Positions 45,340 through 55,445 of a DNA stretch of 64,000 nt are shown here, piece by piece. Under the pieces are notes generated by a model. That model was not told the origin of the DNA and made no database searches. It worked only from the letters and a program-made list of their open reading frames with translations. Positions within the stretch are counted from its first letter, which is position 1. The number at the start of each line of letters is the position of its first letter. A program made the position numbers and the translations under genes. Origin of the DNA: Barthelona sp. PCE (lineage: Eukaryota > Metamonada: BaSk clade); NCBI GenBank assembly GCA_040285745.1, contig JAUFOR010000003.1, positions 806,001 through 870,000 of the forward strand, in the 5' to 3' direction.

Positions 45340-48303
45340 ATGAGCACAACTCTCAGAGCGTCCAAGCTTTTTTCCCAGACCAGAGTCAGCAACGATATTC
45401 TTAATGAGCGAACTTTCATTGATATCCTTCAGGCACTACAGATTGAGGAGCAGCTTCAGAACCTCAAATGTGTTCGTGCCAAGTCGGGTGGCTGCCTGGC
45501 AATGGCCTCACAAAGGGGTAATCGCATTGGTAATACCATTATCTGCACAAACAACCTTTTTAAGAACTATTCTACCATTGATCCCAATGATCTTGAGCCG
45601 AGCATCATAAACATGGGTTTTTTGGATGACAACACCCTTGTCATCGTGTTTGAAGATATGAAGGTGGGATGCTACAACGTACAGGGTAATCTCATACGCT
45701 TGCAGGATGTCTCTGTGCAGAGGGGCGAGTTTTTCAACGACAAGATCGTCAAAGTACACTTTAACCGACAAGGAATCTTCTTCGCCACAGCAGATAACAG
45801 ATATTTCACTGCATGTAACCTCACAAAAGGTAGGCCACAGATCGAGGAGCTGTCCCGCCCCGATATGCTTGACGTAAGGACCCTAGAAGGCATTGAATCT
45901 GTCGTCCTTGACGATGAGAAAGGATACGCACCAACCATGTGTTTCGTTTGGGATACGTCGAAGTTATATCAATTGACGCCCAATGAGGCGCGTGTAGTTG
46001 ATATAAACATGGGTCCTGACGAATTCATATACAAGGTCACAGCAGAAACTTTATCACAAAACACAGTTACCATTGCGGTCCTGACAAGGAAAGAGGAGCT
46101 AGTCGAAGGCGGCCGTGGTGGCTATGCTTTTGCTAACTTCTACTTTGTTACCTTTGGAGACTCTTTACACAGACACGATTCATTTAAAAAATCAATTTTT
46201 GATGTTCTCGATGCTACTTTTGAAGTCACAGAGGAAGATATCATGACGGTAAAGCAAATTGCATTCCTCAAACCACACTTCTTCAGTGCAAAACGTGTGC
46301 GTTCTATTCCCCGTTTTGCATTTTTGCTGGTAGTAACTGAAGTTGGCCCCATCGTTTGCATCCCCTGTCGTCTCAACCAGCACACCGCCGGCCTTCCCCG
46401 TGATCTGTTTGTTGTTGATATGATGACAAACCCAATTGTACACGTTGAAGAAGACGGGTTCTGGGCATTTTCATCTCAAATAACCCAAACTGGGCGAAAC
46501 GTGGACGTTAACTTTGTCCAGTACCTCGACCCGATCATCCAAGAGATCAAAAGCTTCATCACCGATGTCACCGAGTACCACCTTGAGCTAAGCAACTTCG
46601 ACAGATATCAGGAACCCACAAAGCTCTTCATATCTTACTACGACAGCTGTGTCAACGATAAAGATGGATCCACTGGCCTTCCTTTACTGTACTCAATCGC
46701 AATCGGAAACCGGAAGCATCACAACCCTCAATCAGTTCTGGTGCAGAAAGCAGCTGAATATATCCCTGTTTTTATCGACCTCGCCAGCAAGACCGTGGAC
46801 CTCACGCTTGCCGCGCACCTGCTGGGGACAGCCCAGTTCCTGACGGACCTAATAGCGAATCACCCAGTTGATGAACTGTGTGTAGGACTACGTACACTCC
46901 GAATGTGTCAGTTCTTGCAAGAGAAGGGCGTACACACTACGTCTTTCCAGCTCAAGAACACCAACCCGGCGTTCTACGTTGCCATTTTGGTTGGAATGGG
47001 GGCGTTTGGACAAGCGCTGCAATTCCTCGATTTATACAAATTATTCGCCCCTCCAAACTGCCCGTTACCGACTGAGCACGTTAACTTGCTCAAAACTGTG
47101 TACTTTGAGTGGGGGAGGAACATCGTCGTCAATGAAACTGATTCTGAAGAGACTGCGGTCAAGATTTTCTCCTTCTCTGACTCTGTCCAGGACCCTTCGC
47201 TTTTCAACTTCCCGCAGCTCGCCCGCGTCGCCCGAGACAACAACAAGCTGCAGCTGGCAAAGGCGCTGCTGTCAAAGAGTGACGACATCAGTCAGACAAT
47301 ACCGTTGCTCAAAGAAATCCTACAGGCAGCAAAGGTCAGTTTCACAAGCAACAACAACGACATCCTCGCGCTGGGCGTGGAGCTGTTGTCAAGGGCGTTT
47401 GGCCACCGCTGTGTTGACCAGATCTATGAGGTTCTTACGGACATTGACGCTGAAATTGTCATCCACTACTTCTGCTCACCATACACATACAACCCACGCC
47501 ATTTCATGACTTTCCAATGTGTGGTGAGGCGCATGATATCCATGTGGGATGACGGATATAGATTTGAGGATATGTTCAGAGACGTGACGGCGAACCTAAT
47601 TGATCACGTCGATCATGTATTTTATTGTCTGTTCATGTACATGCACGTCCGCAAGCGCCTTGAGGTCGACCAGTGCATGCCGGTTGCAAACAGCGAGATC
47701 CGTAATGAACACGGTACCGTTGGCCGTTACATTGCAAACATGAGGGCATTTGTGGAGAACGGAGACATTGATAACCTCAACGCTGCGTACCTCAAGGACG
47801 TTGCGCAGGAGTTCCGCAAGTTTGAGGAAGCTACTGTATCTGATAAGGATGCTCACTTTACGTCATTAACGGACTACGTAGCCCATGTTATGAAGTATGA
47901 TGGCGTGGACAAGGCACACCGCGTCGCAAAGACACACAAGATGCGGGACGGTGCATTCGAGTGGATTTCGTTTGAACACTTTTTGGAGACAAGCAATTTC
48001 TCAGATATCAAAAAGTTATTAATGCAGCGTAAGCTTCATTTCCCATTATACCGCGCTCTGGATGTTCTTCTTGATCAGGGATACCTGTCTCATGTGCGCG
48101 AAATTGCAGAATCAATCAATGACGGCTTCAGACGTGGAGAGTATTTGGCTAAGGCCAATGATATTACCAATGCAAAAGAAATATGGCTAAATATGCGTAG
48201 CTTCGACATCAATCGAGTCATCGCGCTGCTCCCACGTGTTAAAAATGAGGATGCAAGCCGTAGATTGCGTGAGTTCATTAACAGTGAACGGGATAATGTG
48301 TGA
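45340..48303 (+). CDS. VPS16: VPS16, HOPS/CORVET core subunit
   Basis: A 987-residue protein with the VPS16 plan. An N-terminal beta-propeller region (~30-480) is followed by a long alpha-solenoid (~500-987). FPQLARVARDNNKLQLAKALLSKS matches the start of the Vps16_C helical region, and near the end YDGVDKAHRVAKTHKMRDGAFEWISFEHFLETSN, LYRALDVLLDQGYLSHVREIAESIND and AKANDITNAKEIW follow the family's C-terminal helices. VPS16 holds VPS33 in the HOPS and CORVET complexes, which tether and fuse endosomes and lysosomes. It is slightly longer than animal VPS16 (~840). ATG at 45340, 73 bp from the divergent NamZ-fusion gene. Confidence 0.82.
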   Translation: MSTTLRASKLFSQTRVSNDILNERTFIDILQALQIEEQLQNLKCVRAKSGGCLAMASQRGNRIGNTIICTNNLFKNYSTIDPNDLEPSIINMGFLDDNTLVIVFEDMKVGCYNVQGNLIRLQDVSVQRGEFFNDKIVKVHFNRQGIFFATADNRYFTACNLTKGRPQIEELSRPDMLDVRTLEGIESVVLDDEKGYAPTMCFVWDTSKLYQLTPNEARVVDINMGPDEFIYKVTAETLSQNTVTIAVLTRKEELVEGGRGGYAFANFYFVTFGDSLHRHDSFKKSIFDVLDATFEVTEEDIMTVKQIAFLKPHFFSAKRVRSIPRFAFLLVVTEVGPIVCIPCRLNQHTAGLPRDLFVVDMMTNPIVHVEEDGFWAFSSQITQTGRNVDVNFVQYLDPIIQEIKSFITDVTEYHLELSNFDRYQEPTKLFISYYDSCVNDKDGSTGLPLLYSIAIGNRKHHNPQSVLVQKAAEYIPVFIDLASKTVDLTLAAHLLGTAQFLTDLIANHPVDELCVGLRTLRMCQFLQEKGVHTTSFQLKNTNPAFYVAILVGMGAFGQALQFLDLYKLFAPPNCPLPTEHVNLLKTVYFEWGRNIVVNETDSEETAVKIFSFSDSVQDPSLFNFPQLARVARDNNKLQLAKALLSKSDDISQTIPLLKEILQAAKVSFTSNNNDILALGVELLSRAFGHRCVDQIYEVLTDIDAEIVIHYFCSPYTYNPRHFMTFQCVVRRMISMWDDGYRFEDMFRDVTANLIDHVDHVFYCLFMYMHVRKRLEVDQCMPVANSEIRNEHGTVGRYIANMRAFVENGDIDNLNAAYLKDVAQEFRKFEEATVSDKDAHFTSLTDYVAHVMKYDGVDKAHRVAKTHKMRDGAFEWISFEHFLETSNFSDIKKLLMQRKLHFPLYRALDVLLDQGYLSHVREIAESINDGFRRGEYLAKANDITNAKEIWLNMRSFDINRVIALLPRVKNEDASRRLREFINSERDNV

Positions 48304-48307
48304 ATTT

Positions 48308-48314
48308 AGTAAAC
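48308..48314 (+). terminator. Probable poly(A) signal AGTAAAC
   Basis: AGTAAAC in sense orientation, 5 nt after the TGA stop of VPS16. Confidence 0.45.
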
Positions 48315-48361
48315 GTTGAACTTCTGTATTGTGAACGTCAACAACGCTCATATATTATAAA

Positions 48362-50298
48362 ATGCTCAAAAGTGGGATTGTAATAATCACAAGATTTAAT
48401 TACAAAAATACTTTTTCCCACCCTTTTCAACATTTTGTCCTTCAGGACTTCAGGAAATAACCAACAGCAGTGTAACAACAGATAGGATAAAGCCTAAAAA
48501 GCGCGCAAGAAGAGTTCAGCGCAGTTACATCACTAAAACTCAATACAGAAGCTTCCAGGGTTCAAACGAAAATATAAGCGCCGAAGATTTCAACAAAATC
48601 AAGTTACTAGGAGCTGGAGCAACCGGCAGAGTCTGGTTGTGTGAATTTAACAAACTACCTGAAAAACCTTTTGCTCTCAAGGTTATGGACCGTCAAGCAG
48701 TTCATCTTAGACGTAAATACGAGAATCTGATGAACGAACGGAAGATTCTCTCAACAGCAAAGCACCCAAACATTTCCACGCTTTACTTTGCTTTTCATGA
48801 TGATTTATATTACTACCTGGCTATGGATTTTCACGCAGGTGGGTCACTATACACATTTTTGCAGAACCGTCCGAACAAGCGAGTACAGCTTGAAGTAGCA
48901 CGCTATTATGCTATAGAAGTTTTAAGCGCTCTTGAGTATCTGCACGTGAACCTCAATGTCGTTTACCGTGATTTAAAACCTGAGAACATACTCATTGATA
49001 TGAACGGCCACCTTGTTTTGACAGATTTTGACCTATCGATGCAGATTCCTGAGAATTACACGGCCCCTGACGATAGGGGCTTCTTTTCAAAGCTCTTTCG
49101 TAAGAAACGCGTGTTCACAGATGTTTATCAACATATTCTTGAGAAAACAATGACGTACGAAATGCACAAGGTACTAGGTACATACGAGTATCTTGCCCCT
49201 GAAGTGATAGACAAGACAAAAGGATACAATGTAATGGTTGACTTTTGGGGATTGGGAATACTACTTTATGAAATGGTTTTCGGTTTTACACCTTTCGTAG
49301 GTCACAATTCACAAAAAACCATGCATAATATCATGAACCGTGAACTCTATTTCCCCAAACTTCGCAACGTGCACATCAGTAATAACTTTGTTGAACTGAT
49401 ATCCGGGCTCTTGTGCAAAGATCCAATGGCCAGACTGGGCTCTAATGAAGGGGTACGTGAGATCCTCGCCCACCCTTTCTTCAAGCAGTTTACAGTTGCT
49501 GACGTCATGGCGCGCCAACCGTACCATGTTCCTAAGCTCGATTCCGAGTGGGATACCTCCAACTTCCCAGAGCTTCCAATCAGGAATTCGCAAGATAAGA
49601 TCGATGTTCCTTTCCCTCGAGCAACATTCACAGATGATGAGCCGGATGAAGAGGATGAGATCTGTGAGTTGAGCGTTGCTGACAGTACGCGTGAATCCTT
49701 TACGTACTCGATTCCCGAGTCTCTGCTCCCATCACATAACTTCAGACCGGCTCGAAAGTCGTTCACAGAGGAACAGCTGGCGAAATTCAGGGAACAGCCA
49801 AAGGTGGCAAAGATCCATCACCCAGCACCAGCAACGATGCGTAAACAGATGACCCCGGGTCCGCTGAAGACGCAGTTCAAGGAGAGCATTGAAAATGGTC
49901 GATCAAAGACGACAGGTATGATCCCTGACTTCTTGAGCATGGCCCCAAGTGAGTATGACTTCAGTAGTTTGAATATGAAGTTCCCCAGATCTTCCCCCGA
50001 TCAGAAAACAGGTATAGGGATGTTGATACAGGCTGCAGAGCAAAATGAGTTTCAAATTATCGTTGAGAACGATGGAGAGGATGAAGATGAAGATGACTTG
50101 AATCCCAGTGAGGTGGAGGACGAGGTCGGTGAGACTGGTATTTTCCATCTGGACACTGTGGATTCTTCGTTTTTGAAGAGTTCCAGATTCTTGGTCTCGC
50201 CTGCTCCACCATTGGGACAGGCGTTCATGTCAAGCACAAGTCCTTCACCCTCGCCCCCCGGAACACCAATGGTGACAGATAGTAATAAAATGGAGTAA
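48362..50298 (+). CDS. AGC-family protein kinase with DFD activation motif
   Basis: A Ser/Thr kinase of ~620 residues with an uncertain 5' end. The open frame covers IKLLGAGATGRVWLCE (glycine loop), FALKVMDRQ (VAIK Lys), VVYRDLKPENIL (catalytic loop), TDFDLSM (DFG changed to DFD) and GTYEYLAPEVI, with a ~45-residue insert between the last two. DFD plus insert is the mark of AGC-VIII kinases (plant phototropin-like, fungal KIN82-like). No ATG precedes the glycine loop in frame, so a short 5' intron is likely: ATG 48362 with donor GTAATA at 48380 and acceptor at 48453 keeps the frame, as does donor GTGGGA at 48372 with acceptor 48445. The C-terminal ~200 residues are disordered. Confidence 0.8.
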
Positions 50299-50332
50299 GC
50301 TATTGCATGTAATCTGGTAATTATCCCTTTCA

Positions 50333-51463
50333 ATGCATATACTTCAAGAGACAGCCAATTGCGTCAAGGACAGTCTGCAAAAAAGCACAACCGTGTGCGA
50401 GTACAGTGGACAGCTTTATGATGATAGCATGCAAACACCACAAAGTCTGGAATATAGACCTGATACTTATGCTACACACGAGATCAACTGCAAAGTAACG
50501 TGCATGGACTTCCACCCTCACAAATCACTGCTCATTGCAGGTGGAGACGATGGTTGCGTGTATTTATGCAATTTAGCTTCTGAAATGGATTCTGTCGAAA
50601 TTGAGAAAGGAGAACCGATCACGCACGTTAAGTGGCGCCCGTTCTCACCATTAGAATTTGTAGCTGTGACCAGAAATTATGTTTACCGAGTATTTTTTGC
50701 AAATTCTTCAATGTCACTCCCAACCATAAAACGCGAGTTTATCCCACGCTTATTGCACCGCAAACCAGTGCAGCGAGCCAGCCTGCTTACAACAGACCTC
50801 TTTGGGGATAATATAGCTGTTTACACATCATTCAAGCTCAAGAACATCTCTTGCATTTCTTACTCCTCAAACGGGTCCACGCTGTACATTGGAGTTCCGG
50901 GTGGTCTTTACTCCCTTGATTGTAACACCAACAAGTTGGAGTGGACGACACGCACCTCATTGCGCAAGACTCCCATCGATGCAATTGTGGATACTCCTAT
51001 TGGCGTCATGGTTGCTGTGGGAGACAGTTTCGCGGTGCTACAAAACGGTGGCGTTGATGAATACGACATAGCTCAAGATGTTCAGAAAATCACCGCTGGA
51101 AAGCATTACTCAGTCATAGCGGGCGAGAGAGAGATATCCGTAGCGTCAACTAGAGGCCATTTCTCAGTGTTAGGTGTTCCCATAAACATGGCTATGGTGC
51201 ACAACTACGGCGGCCCACTTGATATCACAGAGAGCGACATGACTGGACAGAGAATCGCAGTCACACATAAGCGCTGCCCAGGCATCACGCTTATGTCCAA
51301 CAATGACAGCGGAACCAACCTTATTGGGATTATCAAGAACGACGAACGCTCAGTAAGACAGATGACGTTCCACAAAGATTGCCAATACGGTGCTTTACTT
51401 GCAGTAGCTTGGGAAAACGGAGCTGACACCCTCCTAACGTTCGTGCCGATGATATTCAAATAA
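50333..51463 (+). CDS. WD40/beta-propeller-like protein, unknown function
   Basis: A 376-residue protein with WD-repeat-like blades. VTCMDFHPHKSLLIAGGDDGCVYLCNLA is a clear first repeat, ITHVKWRPFSPLEFVAVTRNYVYRVFF a second, and ISCISYSSNGSTLYIGVPGGLYSLDC a third; later blades are degenerate. I cannot assign an orthologue. ATG at 50333 lies 34 bp after the kinase stop, on the same strand. Its stop is separated by one base from the stop of the convergent CDK gene, so their 3' untranslated regions must overlap. Confidence 0.7.
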   Translation: MHILQETANCVKDSLQKSTTVCEYSGQLYDDSMQTPQSLEYRPDTYATHEINCKVTCMDFHPHKSLLIAGGDDGCVYLCNLASEMDSVEIEKGEPITHVKWRPFSPLEFVAVTRNYVYRVFFANSSMSLPTIKREFIPRLLHRKPVQRASLLTTDLFGDNIAVYTSFKLKNISCISYSSNGSTLYIGVPGGLYSLDCNTNKLEWTTRTSLRKTPIDAIVDTPIGVMVAVGDSFAVLQNGGVDEYDIAQDVQKITAGKHYSVIAGEREISVASTRGHFSVLGVPINMAMVHNYGGPLDITESDMTGQRIAVTHKRCPGITLMSNNDSGTNLIGIIKNDERSVRQMTFHKDCQYGALLAVAWENGADTLLTFVPMIFK

Positions 51464-51464
51464 A

Positions 51465-52394
51465 CTAGAACCACTCTGTCCGGAAGAAATCGTGCTCTAA
51501 GACCTCATGTATCGTTGGTCTCTGTTTGGGATCCAGAACAAGAATCGTTGTTATCAGATCTATTGCTATCTCAGGGACGTTCTTCTCACGCAAAAGAACA
51601 GGTAACAACTTGGCATTCTCACGCACACTCATATCGCAATCATCCTTGTTATATTTGTCGAAATCAGGCCAATAGTTCGGTGCTGAGGTCACACTGAATG
51701 GTAATTCAAGAATGGGGGCGCCCAACAGCGTGAATATGTCGCTCAGGAGCCCTGTTGCGTTATCTCCGCTGAACAGAGATTTTCCAATGAAACACTCAGC
51801 AATAACGCAGCCTAACGACCAAATATCAATGTCATACTCGTAGTGCTTCCAACCAAGGAGCACATCTGGGGGGCGGTACCATAGTGTCACGACTGCTGCT
51901 GCGAAATGGTGGTGTGGGATTCCGATTGATCGAGCCAATCCAAAATCTGCGAGCTTGAGCACCATATTGTCATCAATCAATAAATTTTGTGGTTTGATGT
52001 CACGGTGGAGCACGGATTCGTCGTGGCAATATGCCACAGCTTCACATAAATGTCTCATCCAGGTTTGTATCTGTGGATATGGAATGCTACCATGCTTCTT
52101 AATGTATTTCTTTAAATCTGTCTCACAGAACTCGAACACTAGCGTCAAGTTGTCATTGTCGTGTATCACATGATGAAGATTGACAATATTATCATGGTTC
52201 AGTACTTTCAATAAAGAGATTTCTCTTATTGCTGTGGATGGTATTCCCTCCCCCGAAACGCCTAGTTTCATCGATTTGAGTGCCACAATATCATCATTTC
52301 GTTTATCAAGTGCTTTTACGACAACTCCATATGTTCCTGAACCTACATTTTCGATTTCTTCGTAATCTTGCAAGCTCCTAGCTTCTGTCCCCAT
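51465..52394 (-). CDS. Cyclin-dependent kinase (CDK5/PHO85-like) without activating Thr
   Basis: A 309-residue CDK. Motifs in order: GSGTYGVV glycine loop with the inhibitory Thr-Tyr pair, ALKSMKL, a PSTAIRE helix (IPSTAIREISLLK), VLHRDIKPQNLLID, ADFGLARSIGIP and TLWYRPPDVLLG. WYRPPDVL is typical of CDK5/PHO85 types. At the position of CDK2 Thr160 (CDK5 Ser159) there is Ala (HHFAAAVVTLWYR), so T-loop phosphorylation cannot occur and cyclin-type binding alone may activate it. Length is normal. ATG at 52394 is used; the frame continues 10 codons to a TTG. Confidence 0.9.
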   Translation of the reverse strand: MGTEARSLQDYEEIENVGSGTYGVVVKALDKRNDDIVALKSMKLGVSGEGIPSTAIREISLLKVLNHDNIVNLHHVIHDNDNLTLVFEFCETDLKKYIKKHGSIPYPQIQTWMRHLCEAVAYCHDESVLHRDIKPQNLLIDDNMVLKLADFGLARSIGIPHHHFAAAVVTLWYRPPDVLLGWKHYEYDIDIWSLGCVIAECFIGKSLFSGDNATGLLSDIFTLLGAPILELPFSVTSAPNYWPDFDKYNKDDCDMSVRENAKLLPVLLREKNVPEIAIDLITTILVLDPKQRPTIHEVLEHDFFRTEWF

Positions 52395-52656
52395 TACTTT
52401 GCGAATATTAAGAGCGAAACGCAAAAGAATACAAAATGGTTTAACAGATTTGAATATTTGAGACAGTTAAAATAATGCCTTGAATTCGGAGTTTAGTTAT
52501 ATTATGAGGGTGACCCACGTCATAATTCCCGCTATACGACAAAATCATTCTTCAACATTATCAGGGTACTACCATACATTCATGATCGCTCTATATATCT
52601 ACAATAACCTTTTGCAAAAGCATTTACACCTGATGATATAAATAAAATCGTGATTA

Positions 52657-54648
52657 ATGAGAGAAGAACTGGTATTTACCAAACTAACCCTTTCCAGTTT
52701 CATCGCACATTTAAACCCAATGAATTATCTTGCGGATGTCAGAGAGGGATACTTGACATCGCTAGTGTATGGATTGGTTCGAGAACAGCGATATGCAGAA
52801 GTTATAGAAATTTGTAGCTACCATCTTTCCCTTGATCCAAAAAATCGGGCATGTCTGAGTCTCATCGGCTATTGCGCATACAATCTCGAGGACTATGATA
52901 AAGCAATCGAGTGTTACTCGACGCTTTCTTCTTTGCACCCAGAGAACTCAAATTACAGACTGTACTGGGCCCAGTCGCAGTATATGGCGGGCAACAGGCA
53001 GGATGCAGGCCGTACGCTTAGCTCAGTGAAGGCAGAAAGTTCCGCACAACAACATCACATCTCTCTCGTTAAAAGCTACATCCATTACGATGATGAAGAC
53101 TACCAATCGTGTAACAACATGCTGCAGCACTGCAATGTGGAGGACCCTGACGTCCGTGTGACCCGTGGATGTGTGGCCTTCCGCCAGGGAGACTTTAGGA
53201 CAGCACGAGAATTATTCGCGGATGCGCTGTCTGCCGGGTTCAAGTCTCAGCTCGCATACGCTGTTGCTCTTTGCGACTACAAGCTAGGAGAGATCGAGCT
53301 CTCATTACGCATGACTGGCAATATTAGAGAACATGGAATGAGGAATCACCCAGAGCTGGCGATAGGAAGCGCCATAGACATCACCCAGAGTGTGGGTAAC
53401 AGCAAGATCCTCACAGACACGGCGCTGATCGAGGCGTTCAACCTAAGGTGTGCCATCGAGTTCGATATGGGAAACGTGGAGCAGGCGTCCCTTGAGCTGG
53501 AGGAAATGCCACCCCGTGCGGAGGAGGAGCTAGACCCCGTCTCTTTGCATAATCAGGCCCTTGTTCTTTGCGATTTGGAACCAAACGATGCTGTGCGCAA
53601 ACTTTCGTTTTTATTAGGAAACCCACCTTTCCCACCGGAGACTTTCCCTAACCTACTTCTCCTATATCTTCAGAACGGGTTGTATGATGTTGCTGGTGAC
53701 ATTTTGAGCGAAAACGCAGATCTTCGTATGTCACTCCTCGATTTTGAGCTAAGTGAGCTCTTAAGCGCAATTGTAACAAGCGAGACCGCTCCAGAGGATG
53801 CTGTCTTCAGGCTAAAGAAACAAGCTGAGACAAAGGTTACAGCGCTAAGGAGGCAAACGAAGACAATGCAAGATGCACGTTTGGAGAGTGATCATGAAGC
53901 CGAGAAAGCAGCCTGCCACGACTATGACATATTGCTTGAGGGACTCACACCCCTTCTGATGAGCTGGTGCAAGGTGTACTGGAACCATAAGAATTGGGAG
54001 AAGGTCGAGCAGGTTTTGATGCAACATTCAGATTTCTGTGGAGAGGACCCGACCTGGCGTCTTAACATGGCGCATGCACTTTTCATGCAAGATAGGTGGC
54101 AGGAAGCCAGCGTCTTCTATTTGCCATTCTTCGAGAACGCCAATGCTGTACTTGATATTCCTGCAGCCGTGTTGGCCAACCTATGTGTGTGCTATGCAAT
54201 GACTGGTAGAAGAGACGAAGCTGAGGGTATTATTAACACAATTGATGATGAGGAGAAGCAACTCGTTGCCGCCGATCCACAAGCACAAGTGTACCACTTC
54301 TGTATCGTAAATCTTGTCATTGGTACACTTTACTGCTCAAAGGGTCAGTATGAGTTTGGAATCTCTAGAGTTCTTCGTTCCTTAGAACCTTTAGATCAGA
54401 GACTCAGTCCTGATACCTGGTTTTACTGTAAGAGGTGTCTTTCAGCACTCACATTGACTCTTGCAAAGCAGATGATCTTGCTAAAGGATACCACAATTGA
54501 TGATGTTGTGAAATTCCTAGATGCCACTTTAGTAGCCGGAGAGGGTATTTCAGTTGATGTTAACCCATTGCAGGAGAAGCAAACAACAGTGGCAGAAGAG
54601 GCCAGACTATTGAAAGAGTTTTTCGTTAAATATAGAGTTTCATTCTAA
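52657..54648 (+). CDS. IFT70: Intraflagellar transport protein IFT70 (TTC30)
   Basis: A 663-residue TPR superhelix of the IFT-B core, matching TTC30/IFT70 throughout: EGYLTSLVYGLVREQRYAEVIEI near the start, ACLSLIGYCAYNL, GMRNHPELAIGSAIDITQSVGN, LIEAFNLRCAIEF, MPPRAEEELDPVSLHNQAL, NPPFPPETFPNLLLLYLQNGLYDVA and YHFCIVNLVIGTLYCSKGQYEFGISRVLRSLEP. IFT70 clamps around the IFT52/IFT88 interface and carries ciliary cargo, including factors for tubulin glutamylation. The length is the family's usual ~660. ATG at 52657. Confidence 0.96.
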   Translation: MREELVFTKLTLSSFIAHLNPMNYLADVREGYLTSLVYGLVREQRYAEVIEICSYHLSLDPKNRACLSLIGYCAYNLEDYDKAIECYSTLSSLHPENSNYRLYWAQSQYMAGNRQDAGRTLSSVKAESSAQQHHISLVKSYIHYDDEDYQSCNNMLQHCNVEDPDVRVTRGCVAFRQGDFRTARELFADALSAGFKSQLAYAVALCDYKLGEIELSLRMTGNIREHGMRNHPELAIGSAIDITQSVGNSKILTDTALIEAFNLRCAIEFDMGNVEQASLELEEMPPRAEEELDPVSLHNQALVLCDLEPNDAVRKLSFLLGNPPFPPETFPNLLLLYLQNGLYDVAGDILSENADLRMSLLDFELSELLSAIVTSETAPEDAVFRLKKQAETKVTALRRQTKTMQDARLESDHEAEKAACHDYDILLEGLTPLLMSWCKVYWNHKNWEKVEQVLMQHSDFCGEDPTWRLNMAHALFMQDRWQEASVFYLPFFENANAVLDIPAAVLANLCVCYAMTGRRDEAEGIINTIDDEEKQLVAADPQAQVYHFCIVNLVIGTLYCSKGQYEFGISRVLRSLEPLDQRLSPDTWFYCKRCLSALTLTLAKQMILLKDTTIDDVVKFLDATLVAGEGISVDVNPLQEKQTTVAEEARLLKEFFVKYRVSF

Positions 54649-54752
54649 AACATCTCATACAATAATGTATAATGAAAGTAAACAAAGGTTTCCAATTTTT
54701 ATTCAAAAGTAAAAGCACCTGGTGCAGAAACCTGGGAAAATCCCAAAAAAAC

Positions 54753-55307
54753 TTACATCTTGGCGATACGCTCCTCAAGAGTCTTGGCACGACGGCGACG
54801 ACGGTCCCTGGTCTTGTTACGGAGAGCCTCAGCTTGCTTCTTGGTCTTCTCGAGACGAACTTGCTCGTTCTTAGCCTCGTGAATGTGCTCGAGCAGGTGA
54901 CGCTTGTTACGGAACTGGTTACCCTTGGAAGCCTTGTAAAGAGTAGCATACAAGTGCTTGTCGATCTTACCGGCATCACGATAACGACGGATCAAACGAC
55001 GGAGAACACGGGAACGACGCATCCAGAGGAGCTTGGAGGACATACGGGCGTTAGCAGTACCCTTTCTGGTACCGATACCACGGGAACGACCAGCTCTCTT
55101 ACGGAGAAGACGAGCCTTGATACGGGAACGAGTGACGGCGTTCTCGGGCTGCTTGCGGATGGTCTTGGAAGCAATCAAGCTACGGACGGAAGCACGGGTC
55201 TTGGCGGCACGGAGAACAGTGAGGTTCTCGGGGCTAAGCCAAACCTTCTTCTTACCGCACTTAAGGACAGAAGCGGCGAGGCGACGTTGCAATTTTAAGG
55301 AAACCAT
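54753..55307 (-). CDS. RPL19: 60S ribosomal protein eL19
   Basis: A 184-residue ribosomal protein. LKLQRRLAASVLKCGKKKVWLSPEN, SRGIGTRKGTANARMSSKLLWMRRSRVLRRLIRRYRDAGKIDKHLY and KGNQFRNKRHLLEHIHEAKNE follow the eL19 pattern closely. The long basic C-terminal helix crosses to the small subunit as an intersubunit bridge in other eukaryotes. It is a little shorter than human RPL19 (196). Start ATG at 55307. A purine-rich block upstream (minus strand CTTCTTTTTTCTATTC) is similar in character to the eS8/uS13 element but not identical. Confidence 0.96.
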   Translation of the reverse strand: MVSLKLQRRLAASVLKCGKKKVWLSPENLTVLRAAKTRASVRSLIASKTIRKQPENAVTRSRIKARLLRKRAGRSRGIGTRKGTANARMSSKLLWMRRSRVLRRLIRRYRDAGKIDKHLYATLYKASKGNQFRNKRHLLEHIHEAKNEQVRLEKTKKQAEALRNKTRDRRRRRAKTLEERIAKM

Positions 55308-55445
55308 GTTGTGTTTAAAGTGAGAATAGAAAAAAGAAGGTATTAAAAAACTTCTTTAACCGTACAGTGTTTAATAGTACTTTCAACTGTGTTTGCGGTG
55401 TTTAATCATACTATATAGCTTATACAGTATGTTGAATAGCTTACT

